The notes beneath the pieces are model-generated. The model searched no databases, was not told the DNA's origin, and saw nothing but the letters and a program-made list of their open reading frames with translations. A stretch of DNA of 64,000 nucleotides from Unio delphinus (taxonomy: Eukaryota > Mollusca > Bivalvia > Unionida > Unionidae): NCBI GenBank assembly GCA_029339505.1, contig JAQISU010000234.1:248001-312000 (forward strand), in the 5' to 3' direction. The translations under genes were made by a program, and so were the position numbers. Numbering within the stretch: the first letter of the stretch is position 1; each line of letters opens with the position of its first letter. This document shows, in pieces, positions 17,939-26,866 of the stretch.

Positions 17939-18896
17939 TTTGATTTATTTGTTCAGGGATTTCAATGTTTACTGTTTTATTTCCTTTTTTGGAGGGCCCT
18001 TTTCCCTTTCCTTTTCCGTCCCAGGTTTTAGGGACTGAGATTGGGTTGGAGGCCGGGGTCCTCTTAGTAGGGGAGGGGTAGATTAGGTCTTCCTCAGTTA
18101 ATTGCTTGGATGGTCCTGGGGTTTGGCTAGAGTGGTATTTGGTTTTCTTGGCGGCTTGTGCATACGATTGACTCCTTTCATGTGTTTGGAAAGGAGTGTT
18201 TTCGACTGCGTCCGCTTTATTTGTTGGGTTTTTGGATGTATTTAGTTCGGTTTGAATTGTTCGGTTTGTGGTGTTTTCAATCACGTCCGCCGAATTTTTG
18301 GTTGTCCTAATTTGAATTGTTCGGGTGGTGGTGTTTTCCACCACGTCCGCTTTGTTTGAGTTGAGACTGCCTTTTTGGTTTTTGGATGTTTGGTTTGGGG
18401 TGTTTTCCACCACGTCCGCTAAGTTGGAGTTGGAAGTCCCTATTTGAATTTTGAATCTTCGGTTTGGGGTGTTTTCCACCACGTCCGCCAAAAATGTGTT
18501 TGATGTCCCTACATGGTTTTTAACGGGGGATAATACTGATGAAGTGGTTGGATTTTGTGGGGAATCGCCGGGTGCCAATGTGGCGTCCAAGTCTTCAATT
18601 TGGATAGATTCATCATGAAAATTAAATAAGACTGGGGATAGCGGGTCAAGTTTTGCCGCCTCTTTCTTTAGCATGTTTAATTCAGGAGTTGAATATACTC
18701 TAGATTTCCTCTCATTGCTGTTATTGCTTGTATTTAATGGCTTATCTGTATATTGGTGCACTTTTTTGTGTGCGTTATTCATACGACGTGCCTGCCCTTG
18801 CCTTTGTTGCATAGCCTGTTTGTTAGTTTTGGCGGCTGATTTAATTTGGGTGGCGGCCATTTTTCCTTTGTTCTGACTGTTTAGTTGGTCGGCCAT
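17874..18896 (-). CDS. LINE ORF1a: repeat-bearing basic N-terminal protein
   Basis: Unbroken 340 residues upstream of the gag-like frame. A basic Gln/Lys-rich N-terminus is followed by five copies of an ADVVENT-type repeat (residues ~135-245; variants ADVIENT, ADAVENT) spaced by 18-30 residues, and a Pro/Lys-rich tail. No domain recognised. Since it overlaps ORF1b in another frame, it may be the N-terminal part of a frameshifted gag or a separate protein. Confidence 0.7.
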   Translation of the reverse strand: MADQLNSQNKGKMAATQIKSAAKTNKQAMQQRQGQARRMNNAHKKVHQYTDKPLNTSNNSNERKSRVYSTPELNMLKKEAAKLDPLSPVLFNFHDESIQIEDLDATLAPGDSPQNPTTSSVLSPVKNHVGTSNTFLADVVENTPNRRFKIQIGTSNSNLADVVENTPNQTSKNQKGSLNSNKADVVENTTTRTIQIRTTKNSADVIENTTNRTIQTELNTSKNPTNKADAVENTPFQTHERSQSYAQAAKKTKYHSSQTPGPSKQLTEEDLIYPSPTKRTPASNPISVPKTWDGKGKGKGPSKKGNKTVNIEIPEQINQNVNPPPLHKKNSKHRAQTKIS

Positions 18897-18960
18897 ATTT
18901 TATTTGAATTATTTGAGGGATAATAAGTTTGAATGTCTAGCTTTTAATTTGCAGTTAGAA

Positions 18961-19694
18961 TAGTGATAGGTTAGGAAAGAAAAGGGTTATATATTTAATT
19001 GAATTGAATTATTGTTGATGATTGCAAGGCTCGAATTAGAGGCAGGACTAACCTTTCTCTATTGCGAGTGCAACCCAAGCTTGTTGTAGTATGATTCCTA
19101 CGCTTGTGAATAACAATAATTGTTCGATTAAATGTATTTAGAATTTGAGTGAGAATAGTATTGAGAAAGAGTAGTAGTGGTTATGAAAGTTGTTTGAGGA
19201 TGAAAAGTAACTTAGCTTTTTAGCACAGAGTATAATTAACTTCTAACGACTTACAGTTAGCCTTAACAAAGTTGTTGTAGGAGTCCTGGCTGCCTTTGCT
19301 GGAGTAGTGGCTGGTGGTAGTGGACTTTTCGTTAGCTGCTGGGTCCTTTAGCGTAGAAAGGAGGAGGTTGGTGGTGGTGGTGGTAGCAGGCGTCTTGTTG
19401 CTGGTGGTTGCTGGTGGCGATGGTGGTGGTACACTAGCAGCTGGCACAGAATACATCCACTCTAACACGCTGTGGGGCAAAACCTTGGTTTATTCTGGTG
19501 CTATAAACCAAGTAAAATCCCCTCCCTTACTCTAGTGCTTGAGTAAGAGAATAGTTCGTATTGCGTGAGAGAGTTTGTGGTTGTGGTCGAATCTGGGAAC
19601 AGGTGGCTTCGGTCCGGAGTGGTCCAACACGTCTGTTCTTCGTTATAGTTCTTGCAGGAATGAATGAATGACTCTCGACACCATCTAAGGGAGA
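18961..19694. other. LINE 5' region or flank, low complexity
   Basis: No supported gene. A GGT/GTG-rich stretch (19314-19440) makes repetitive open frames on both strands. This may be the LINE 5' UTR/promoter, but no boundary is visible. Confidence 0.35.
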
Positions 19695-19888
19695 GAGTAT
19701 ATAAAGGGAATTAATACATCAATCCGCAAGGTATGCTATTTTATTTTCTTGAATTACTTATTAATGGTGTTCACAGTATTTAAATGAGACAGAATATTTG
19801 ACTTAAACACTAGAACAAAGAATATAATTGTTTGAAAACATTTCTTTTCTTACAAAACAATGCCCAGCGCTGAATCACAATACCCATT
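19695..19888. repeat. Dispersed repeat copy B (TATA-bearing)
   Basis: Direct copy of 11121-11336: TATATAAAGG near 19699, then TTTTATTTTCTTGAATTACT and AAATGAGACAGAATATTTGA. About 80% identity by eye. Confidence 0.7.
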
Positions 19889-19993
19889 AAACAAGTTAAC
19901 ACAATCTAAGGGAGAAAGTATACACGTGTGTTATCCTGTAACGCCTGCATCTCCGGATCACATCCTATGTTTATGAAATACGCATTAATCGCA

Positions 19994-20080
19994 CGTGAGA
20001 CAGAATATTTGACTTAAACACTAAAAAAAAGAAATATTTTCTTTTCCTATAAAACAATACCCAGAAGCTAAATCACAATG
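19994..20080. repeat. Dispersed repeat copy C (partial)
   Basis: Repeats the GAGACAGAATATTTGACTTA to AATCACAAT part of copies A and B, without the TATA segment. Confidence 0.6.
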
Positions 20081-20124
20081 ATAACTCCCTTGGTTATATC
20101 ATTTAAGAGTTGTCTCCCTTGGTG

Positions 20125-20222
20125 TTATAGACACATACGAAAATCGAATTTTTTGTCCTGTCTTTTTTGAAATGGTAAAGAATTAACAAGCACGGGTGAG
20201 GTCTGAATTCTTGGTTCATTTG
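20125..20222 (-). pseudogene. Scar of a deleted HNH homing-type endonuclease gene (element 1)
   Basis: Compared with 52217-52711 in element 3, only the C-terminal end (about 20128-20172) and the first codons (MNQEF, about 20200-20222) remain; ~400 bp between are gone. The scar shows that the ancestor of element 1 carried the gene. Confidence 0.6.
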
Positions 20223-20232
20223 TATAATAACA

Positions 20233-20574
20233 CTATTTTTCTAATTCATTGTTTGGTTTAATTATAAGTCTCTGTATATAATCTTGAGCAGTCTTTATTA
20301 TTTTGTCATCGTTGGGGTCAATGACAGTATTTTTTATTCTTTTATCATAATAGCGTTTTAGTTCCCTGTATCGTTTGCCGCCACACATAACGCATAATTG
20401 CGACTTCCCCCTGACCCCAACCCCACATCGAATACAGGGTAACGGACCAAGGCTTCCACGACGAAAGCTTTGCTTATGATACCAACAGAATTCATTTCTG
20501 CATGATTTGTTACACGGTGTCACTGATCCAATCATAAGCCATTTGCAATGATTCATTATACTTAAATCTTTCAT
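20233..20574 (-). CDS. Cys-rich small zinc-binding-type protein (element 1)
   Basis: Intact 113 residues. Two Cys clusters: CNKSCRNEFCWYH (~18-31) and a four-Cys ribbon of form CIRCG...QLCVMCGG (~46-62), followed by a basic RYRELKRYYDKR helix. This suggests a zinc-binding protein that may contact nucleic acid or partner proteins; no named family known to me. It is ~15 residues shorter than the copies in elements 3 and 2B. It is divergent from the polymerase gene with only 24 bp between starts, implying a shared promoter. Confidence 0.7.
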   Translation of the reverse strand: MKDLSIMNHCKWLMIGSVTPCNKSCRNEFCWYHKQSFRRGSLGPLPCIRCGVGVRGKSQLCVMCGGKRYRELKRYYDKRIKNTVIDPNDDKIIKTAQDYIQRLIIKPNNELEK

Positions 20575-21620
20575 TTAAATGCTTGTTTTAATTATAGTAT
20601 GGAGGAGTTCGAGAGATTATCGAAAATTAAGCCCTGGAAAAGTGTTCAATTCAATCTTGATAGAGTTTCTGATACACCAAAGAATAAAATTCTTGATAGA
20701 ACCTTGATTAGTAAAATCAGAGACTGTTTTAATGAATTCAAGCGTGATGGGGCAGCTCATTGTTGGTCAACATTTCGAATTGATGGTGTTGTTGACGCTA
20801 CCATGAATGATGAAAAAGCAGCAGTGATAATCTCACGTCTTGGGGAAGAAAGAAATTTTTTTCGAATAAAATTCCTTATCCGTGATAATGGAAAATGGAT
20901 CATTAACACAAATACGAGCCTATTCTTAAGGACAAAAAAACTGTCACTGTGACTCAGGATTCAAAACCAGGAATTTTGACTGGACATGATAAACCCTACT
21001 ACGAAAGATCTTATCCTGTCACAGTAGTTGTTTACGGGATATATCCGCTCAATGAAAAACCTGATATTTCAAAACTAGCACCCATGAAATATTCGACAGG
21101 GCTCAATTGTGTAGCAACACGAATAGTGGAACACTTCACAAATGCGTCCCGGGGAAATAAACTAACTGATCGAAGACGAAAAAAAATAACCGAATGGGAA
21201 CTGACAGTGAAATAGCATGGGGCAACAATTCAAGATATAGCCAAATTAGAAACATCATTGAGATTTCCAATATCGGTAAGGACAATCACCGGAGAAGTAT
21301 TATACGAATCGAAATATAAATCACAGGGAGCTCCCATTGAAATTATTGATCATAACGCACACGCGTGGTCATCTGCAGTAACAATATTCCCACGGGATAG
21401 AACCGTAAAATATCTGTTTGGAACCGAAGAGTTTTTTTCAGAGCAGAAATTATTTGATGCTATTTACCATTTGAGTAAAAACGATTCTGTGTCAGTGTGG
21501 CTATTTCATAGTACTTCAGACGAAGAATGTAGATTTGATCAGTTTGTAAGGCCCAACGGAGAATTGTACCGTACTGAAGAGCTGCATAATCAAATGAAAC
21601 AACTAGCTAGTGAATTTTCT

Positions 21621-21638
21621 CCCCAGAGTTCTCTGGGG
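21621..21638. repeat. In-gene palindrome CCCCAGAG-TT-CTCTGGGG
   Basis: Lies in the polymerase gene of element 1 and adds about three codons relative to elements 2B and 3, where no such palindrome exists at this site. Confidence 0.6.
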
Positions 21639-22863
21639 GAAGACAACGATCAATTATTAGCAAACTGTTTTACACTTCCATCAGTTGTAGCACATTTTTC
21701 TAGGAAGAAAAACGCGTGGAAACCAACCCGAAGTGAGTTCTTATCAGATGTCAAATTGTCCTGTCTTGAATACAGCCATGGAGGATTATGGAACACAAAA
21801 TACACCGCTGATACCGTTATTTCAGTTGATATGATTGCATGTTATCCAGGAAGTTTTCTTGGGTATGGAGAGTGTGAGAAATATTTCAAACGATTTGGAC
21901 ACCCTACACACGAAATGACCCGTGCTGCTATTAATGGACCACTGCCACATTTCGATTGAACCGGATTCGCTTGTGTAGTATCATTTGAAATGGCTGAAGG
22001 ACTTCATCCGTGTAGTTATCTTTGGATTGGTAAACACATGTCTGAAAAACACTGGATGCCAATAGTGTTATTACGGTATATGCTTGATTGTAAGATGTTA
22101 AAATCATTAATTGTCAGTGAAGCAATTATATCCTATCGAGCACAGAAATCAGTCTGGTTACCACAACCTGATCTAGAAAAAATAATTAGCGAAGAGCGAA
22201 AACTGTTTCCTGATTTTAATGAACAACAAATCATGGATTGGTCCAGACAGTTATTTGAAATCAGAAACAATGAAGCAAAAGATCTTGGACGAAGAATAAT
22301 CGGTAAATTTACCCAAGGTGGCAAAGATGATAATACGAGATATTCTTCACGATTGATTATAGACAATGCTGAATACGATTTTGTAATCAAAGATTTAACG
22401 AATAGGGGCTTATATGTCAATCGTAAGGACGCATTTATGTCCGATGGAACCAAATTGGGTACAATTGTTACTTACACTGATGGATACCATCCGCAGTACA
22501 CATATTTGAGAGCTTCTATGCTTGGTTATGCTTCTATTAATTTATTTTCAATGATCAATAGATTTCCTACCACCGCAGTTAGAGTTGCTACTGACTCATT
22601 TTACATAAATAGCAAAATGGCTGATTTTAAGGCTACTGGCAACGAGAATTGGGGGTAATGGAGAATTAAGAAGGAAATGCTTCATGATTATATTCCATCA
22701 GCAGATGTTACCATTGAAAATAATTACTTAGAAAGCAATCAGTGTTCAGAATTTTCTAGTGCACCACCGATTTCTGATCCAATCTGTAGATATAAAACAG
22801 TTTATTTAAACGGCTGTGGTGGGTCAGGAAAAACAACCCGGGTAATTGAGTTATTCCGTCGTG

Positions 22864-22879
22864 GAAACGCTAGCGTTTC
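22864..22879. repeat. In-gene palindrome GAAACGCTAGCGTTTC (helicase, element 1)
   Basis: Perfect 16-bp palindrome encoding part of GNASVS after helicase motif I. Also at 55795-55810 and 41715-41730 in the same gene of other copies, and at 36234-36249 in the unrelated minor capsid gene. The diverged fourth copy (near 62610) lacks it. Confidence 0.8.
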
Positions 22880-23507
22880 TAACATGATTGTGCTAACACC
22901 GACTCACAGACTCGCCAGAGAGATGAAACAACGAGGGGTAAATGCCTGCACTTATCATAGTTTCTTTAGATGGAAGGGAGATAAATGGACTCCTGAGCGC
23001 ATGGGAGAGAAATTTATTCCTGAAATTATCATTTGGGATGAAATAGACACAGTGTCCGAAGATGTCTTAAAAATATTTCTTGAGTGGTTGTTATTGAAGA
23101 ATACAAAAGTCGTCATGTGCGGTGATCACGGCCAACCACCACCATTTGTCGGTGCATCTCCCCATGAATGGCTAAAGGGTTTTGTAGACTATTATGAAGA
23201 AATTGATACTGATCATAGATCACTTGATAATGAATTAAAAGAGTTTAAGAAATTAATTAGATTACAACCGGATAGAATCCAGTGTGAAATAGCCCGGGAA
23301 ATAATTTCGGAAACTCCCATGAATGAGTTTTGGGAAGCGTGGAGACCAAATGATTTAATCATTGCAAGTAGAAAAATAGTCAGGGACACACTTCAGATGA
23401 AGTTATTTGAATTGCATAAACAAAAATTTGCAACACTTCCAGTACCGTTATGTTATAGGCCATCGGATACACGAAAACAGAACATCGAAGTTGATATTCC
23501 AGGACCA

Positions 23508-23522
23508 AAATCCGAAGGATTT
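23508..23522. repeat. In-gene palindrome AAATCC-GAA-GGATTT
   Basis: Present only in element 1, between helicase motifs, where it lengthens the protein by about four residues compared with 2B and 3. The same core type occurs between genes elsewhere in the elements. Confidence 0.65.
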
Positions 23523-24066
23523 CAAAGACAGATTCTCGTATTAAATGATATTGTGCTGGTTGATATCAATGTCGTTGAAGATGCATTGCGTGTTAATAAA
23601 TCCCCATGGACGCTAGGTTATGCAGCAACAATACACTCTTCACAGGGATTGACTATATCGGATACAATTGTTTGGATAGTAGATAATCGCATAGAATGGT
23701 CGAATTTAGTCTATCTCGCAGTGTCTAGAGTACGAAAAATAAATCAACTTCGAAGAATTGTCTTCGATGATGAAATCATTGGCGATGATAATGACACCAC
23801 AATAGATGATATTATTGATAAAAAACTCTCCGGTTACAAACAACAAGACAAAAAAAAACAACGAGAATTTGATATTGATGCTGAATTAATAATTACTCTG
23901 AAGCAACAACAGAATAATCACTGCGCGAGTTGCAATTGTATAATGCGTTGGCAGTATTCGGATAAGGATCCTCGCCAATTCACCGTGGACAGAAAAAATA
24001 ACAATCTCGGTCATGTCAGAAATAATGTGATGTTGACTTGTCTTGAGTGCAATAGACGCAGGGGTG

Positions 24067-25020
24067 CTAGTTAAGCCCATGCGGTGGTAATTGAGTATCC
24101 TCAGGTATCACTTGTAATTGTTGTCTAGTAAAACCCCGTTGAGGGGCAGTTGAATCCAGTTTATAGATTGGAGGTCTACCCGTAGATCGTGTTATACTAG
24201 ATATCTTGTGTGCAGTAACACTCCAAATAGGATCAGTAGCCCTTTTTGTGCCACCCTCAAGCTCTCCTGGTTCGTATAAGTACCTCACAATGACATTACT
24301 ACCAAGAATTGGTTTGGAAACGCTAAAATCTTTTTGAATTTCCATTTCAGGTATTGACTTCTTTTTAATCGCATCGATAGGTTTCATGTTGATGGTTCTA
24401 GTAATCTCGTTATTCAGTTCAGTAATCACAGCTGGTAACCTTTTAACCCATTCACGGGATCTTTTTTCTTGGATGAATTCTTTTGCGTATTGATATCCAA
24501 ATAACCGTTCAGCAAGGGTTTTATTAAACCGTTCTACAATGGCCTGATCACGATGTAGCGCAGTATGTCCTCGTCTGATAGTGACTTTATGATTTTTCAT
24601 TATTGATAAAACTGCACCCTGAAATTCCTTGCCCGGATCAACTTGTAACAGATTGGGCCAGTGCAGAGGGCTCCTTCGATAAATCCTTTCAAATGCAGAA
24701 GCCACTTCAGTGGCTGATTTTGTTTTTAACGGTTCTGCTTCTTTGTATCGACTTGCAATATCAACTACGGTTAATGCGTATTTGTAACCACGATCATGTG
24801 GCAGAAATAATAGATCAGCCTGATGAACTTCATTAGGTCCGGTCACATCAAAATGCGAGAAATTGATTTGTTTAGGCGGTGGTAGATAAATTTGCCATAG
24901 TGCCTGTTTGGATAACCAATGAGCCGCAGTGGTTTTTTTCACTTTTGCAGCACTAGCGAGTTTATGGATTGCTGATTTACCCCTCCAGTATCCTCTTGGG
25001 GAATAATAAATAGATTCCAT
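24067..25020 (-). CDS. Retrovirus-type integrase (element 1)
   Basis: Intact 317 residues from MESIYYSPRGYW; the longer frame from 25041 would overlap the PLA2 stop. The N-terminal helical part (YWRGKSAIHKLASAAKVKKT) is typical of Polinton integrases. The catalytic core has Asp in HQADLLFL, Asp in LLQVDPGKEFQG and Glu in IVERFNKTL, with 34 residues between the last two. The C-terminus (~215-290, VIVRYLYEPGELEGG...WSVTAHKISS) is SH3-like. It inserts the linear element and creates the flanking duplications. Convergent with the polymerase gene (8-bp overlap). Confidence 0.92.
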   Translation of the reverse strand: MESIYYSPRGYWRGKSAIHKLASAAKVKKTTAAHWLSKQALWQIYLPPPKQINFSHFDVTGPNEVHQADLLFLPHDRGYKYALTVVDIASRYKEAEPLKTKSATEVASAFERIYRRSPLHWPNLLQVDPGKEFQGAVLSIMKNHKVTIRRGHTALHRDQAIVERFNKTLAERLFGYQYAKEFIQEKRSREWVKRLPAVITELNNEITRTINMKPIDAIKKKSIPEMEIQKDFSVSKPILGSNVIVRYLYEPGELEGGTKRATDPIWSVTAHKISSITRSTGRPPIYKLDSTAPQRGFTRQQLQVIPEDTQLPPHGLN

Positions 25021-25027
25021 GTTGTTA

Positions 25028-25558
25028 TTAATTACCAGCACCTAACATCAATTTACTTTTCATAGCCGATTTTATCAAAAAGGAAGCCAATTTTTCTTTG
25101 AAAGATTTATCAGAAATAGCATTTAACGCATGAATTAATTTCACATCTGCTAGATGCCTGTGCTGCAGATTACTGCTTTTATAAGATACATCATGAAGGT
25201 GACAGGCCTTATCAATAGCGTTTATTGGTTCCTCACCGGGTCGGGGCTGATTTTGATCATTGAGTCTGATATCAAGTCTTGTTCCCGGTCCACAGTAGCT
25301 ATATCCTGGAAGGTGTTTTTCTCCGGGGTATTTTGCCCATGGGGTTCCAGGGAGTTTTGCTAATTTGGCTGCGATATCACCTCCTCGTTTTTTTTTTAAA
25401 GGTTCCTTGAGTTCCTTGGGTTTAGAAACAAATCTAAATTTCTTTGTACTACATTGTACGCATTTACCAGAAAGCGCTGATCGGTTATTTATAGTTGTAA
25501 TCGTCGTCAAGTCATCTGTGCCAGTACGTTTTTTACACTTCACACAATATAGATCCAT
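25028..25558 (-). CDS. Phospholipase A2-like virion protein with zinc ribbon (element 1)
   Basis: Intact 176 residues. N-terminal zinc ribbon (CVKCKKRT...GKCVQCSTKK, residues 5-40) of the DUF5679 type, a basic linker (KKKRGG), then the parvovirus-VP1-type PLA2 motifs: Ca-loop LPGYSYCGPGT (~84-94) and catalytic DKACHLHDVSY (~115-125). The C-terminus ends LMLGAGN. PLA2 domains of this type help parvovirus particles leave the endosome; adintoviruses carry one too. Divergent from the ATPase gene with 17 bp between start codons. Confidence 0.88.
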   Translation of the reverse strand: MDLYCVKCKKRTGTDDLTTITTINNRSALSGKCVQCSTKKFRFVSKPKELKEPLKKKRGGDIAAKLAKLPGTPWAKYPGEKHLPGYSYCGPGTRLDIRLNDQNQPRPGEEPINAIDKACHLHDVSYKSSNLQHRHLADVKLIHALNAISDKSFKEKLASFLIKSAMKSKLMLGAGN

Positions 25559-25575
25559 AATTTATATATAACGGC
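25559..25575. promoter_or_regulatory. Shared divergent promoter between PLA2 and ATPase genes
   Basis: The 17 bp between the two start codons contain TTTATATATAA, a TATA-like box readable in both directions. In element 3 the gap is TTTATGTATAGAGAT. Such a short gap means any 5' untranslated leader must lie inside the opposite gene. Confidence 0.4.
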
Positions 25576-26241
25576 ATGAATATAATTGATTATTCAGCGA
25601 CCCGACGACGGGAACCTATTAAACATCATGAAATGTTGCCGAATTTAATTAAAATGATTATAATCGGACCATCTGGAAGCGGAAAGACACAACTGCTACT
25701 TAATTTGATAACGAGATGGATGAAATGGAACAAATTGTATTTAATAGCCCCGAGTGTAGACGATCAGCGATGCTATGAAGTGCTAAAGGATTTTAACGAG
25801 AAAGCAAAAGAATTTCAAATCGATGAAGATTTTATTGAGTTTATTACTGATATAGAGGAAGCCCCTTCCGTGGAAGACATCGATGGAAGTATTAACAATT
25901 TAGTGGTATACGATGATATCATGTTAGATAATCAAAAAAATCCTGCTAGAATATTTTCCCGAGGCAGGCATAAAAACACTGATGTGATCTATGTCTCTCA
26001 ACGATACACACAAATACCAAAAGTGATCAGAGATAATTGCAATGTGTTGTGTGTATTTAACGGCGTTGATACTCATACGCTACGAAATATTCATCAAACT
26101 TGGTGCAGCGGTGATATGAATCATAATCAGTTTAGAAATTTCTTTAGTCACGCTCAGTCAAAACCACACGGATTTGTGACAATAAATTTAGCAGACCCTC
26201 GAACACGATATCGTATCGGACTTGATCAAATATTCGGTTAA
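25576..26241 (+). CDS. A32/FtsK-type genome-packaging ATPase (element 1)
   Basis: Intact 221 residues. Walker A IIGPSGSGKTQLLL (~31-44), Walker B NLVVYDDIML (~109-118) and a QRYTQIPKVIRDN sensor region (~139-151). The small size and motif spacing match the Polinton/NCLDV A32 family that drives DNA into capsids. The last ~10 codons (YRIGLDQIFG) lie in the terminal inverted repeat, so their complement recurs at the left end of the element. Confidence 0.93.
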   Translation: MNIIDYSATRRREPIKHHEMLPNLIKMIIIGPSGSGKTQLLLNLITRWMKWNKLYLIAPSVDDQRCYEVLKDFNEKAKEFQIDEDFIEFITDIEEAPSVEDIDGSINNLVVYDDIMLDNQKNPARIFSRGRHKNTDVIYVSQRYTQIPKVIRDNCNVLCVFNGVDTHTLRNIHQTWCSGDMNHNQFRNFFSHAQSKPHGFVTINLADPRTRYRIGLDQIFG

Positions 26242-26444
26242 AATCACCGTAAACCTAGAACTGAAAGTTCTAGCAGCAGAGGGGGTGAGTGACAACGACG
26301 TTGCGACATCAACAAAAACGCGAATGTTTTCAGACAAGGGTCGGAGACTTATTTTTTCGCGAGAAGGGTCTAGTGTTATTTTGGAGGGGGTATAATCAAA
26401 AATAAAAACAAAAAAAAGTTGTCTGATTCGCCCCCTCTGCTGCT
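26218..26444. repeat. Right terminal inverted repeat of element 1
   Basis: Inverse of 2181-2407, including the inner AGCAGCAGAGGGGG at about 26272 and the outer end ...CCCCCTCTGCTGCT. Followed by TTCATT (26444-26449), the right target duplication. Confidence 0.9.
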
Positions 26445-26449
26445 TCATT

Positions 26450-26604
26450 TCTCAGCTTATTGAATGTTACACATACTGTACTTATAAAGCTGTGGTTTGA
26501 CTTCGTCTTTTATTCGATATTGCAACTGAATTAAAAACATTTGACAAGAACAATAAAAGATGGCCATCCTAGAAGCCTTTTGCATTTTTGTTTGTCGGGT
26601 CGAT
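26450..26604. other. Host flank of element 1
   Basis: Short AT-rich non-coding stretch between element 1 and a microsatellite. Nothing recognised. Confidence 0.4.
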
Positions 26605-26815
26605 GCATACATACATACATACATACATACATACATACATACATACATACATACATACATACATACATACATACATACATACATACATACATACATACAT
26701 ACATACATACATGCATACATACATGCATGCATGCATGCATGCATGCATGCATGCATGCATGCATGCATGCATGCATACATACATACATACATACATGCAT
26801 ACATACATTCATGCA
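26605..26815. repeat. (ACAT)n / (GCAT)n microsatellite
   Basis: About 50 tetranucleotide units: a long ATAC run, then a GCAT block (about 26721-26776), then ATAC again. It produces long repetitive open frames on both strands that are not genes. Confidence 0.97.
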
Positions 26816-26866
26816 GCCGGTTTATTTTAAAGAATTTAAAGAGTTCAAAGTGCTTTGATTTCAGTC

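Larger units (their letters stand above)
11420..18960 (-). mobile_element. Non-LTR retrotransposon (LINE) with RNase H, apparently complete coding
   Basis: Minus-strand LINE with three long open frames and no internal stops. Its 3' end is at 11420-11428, a T9 run (poly-A on the sense strand) just after an AATAAA signal (11434-11439, sense AATAAA). A ~1.6-kb 3' UTR (11430-13029) precedes ORF2. The 5' end is not sharply visible and lies somewhere between 18897 and ~19680. Endonuclease, reverse transcriptase and RNase H in ORF2 plus CCHC knuckles in ORF1 place it in the I/Jockey-type superfamily; the exact clade needs a tree. Confidence 0.85.
9990..20125. mobile_element. 10-kb insertion inside element 1
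   Basis: Comparison with element 3 (52172-52260) and 2A (38231-38315) shows that sequence just upstream of the small unknown gene is continuous there, but in element 1 it is split by about 10 kb. Homology resumes near 20125. The insert holds tandem repeats, direct-repeat copies with TATA-like motifs, and a LINE. No clean target duplication was found, so it may have been built up by several events. Confidence 0.7.
20599..24074 (+). pseudogene. DNA polymerase B - SF1 helicase - HNH gene with stops (element 1)
   Basis: Same gene as 53142-57001. A frameshift near 20910-20945 and in-frame stops TAG 21213, TGA 21957 and TAA 22656 break the polymerase half. The helicase half and HNH tail (22677-24074) remain one open frame, proving that helicase and HNH are joined: Walker A GCGGSGKTT, WDEID, GDHGQPPPF, TIHSSQGLTI, then C-x2-C...VDRKNN...GH...N...CLECN. 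Polymerase motifs ISVDMIACYPGSF, IIGKFTQGG and ATDSFYIN are present in the broken half. Element 1 lacks the basic N-terminal repeats of the other copies. The last 8 bp overlap the convergent integrase gene. Confidence 0.85.
2181..26444. mobile_element. Element 1: Polinton/adintovirus-like element (interrupted)
   Basis: A 24.3-kb element with ~227-bp terminal inverted repeats and matching target duplications. About 10 kb of it is a later insertion (~9990-20125), so the element proper is ~14 kb. It carries capsid, protease, packaging ATPase, integrase, PLA2 and polymerase-helicase genes in the same order as element 3. Several genes have stop codons or frameshifts, including three in-frame stops in the polymerase gene, so it is a decayed copy with an intact capsid protein, integrase and ATPase. 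Confidence 0.9.

Noticed and set aside
19220..19535. 86- and 73-residue frames on both strands
   Set aside because: Low-complexity GGT/ACC-rich DNA gives open frames on both strands; no protein-like features.
11121..20080. LTR retrotransposon bounded by copies A and B
   Set aside because: No gag-pol of LTR type lies between, no TG...CA ends or primer-binding site were seen; the interior is a LINE on the opposite strand.
22133..22453. Antisense frame in the polymerase gene, also open at 55064-55384
   Set aside because: It is open in two copies only because the sense strand is conserved; no start context or protein features.
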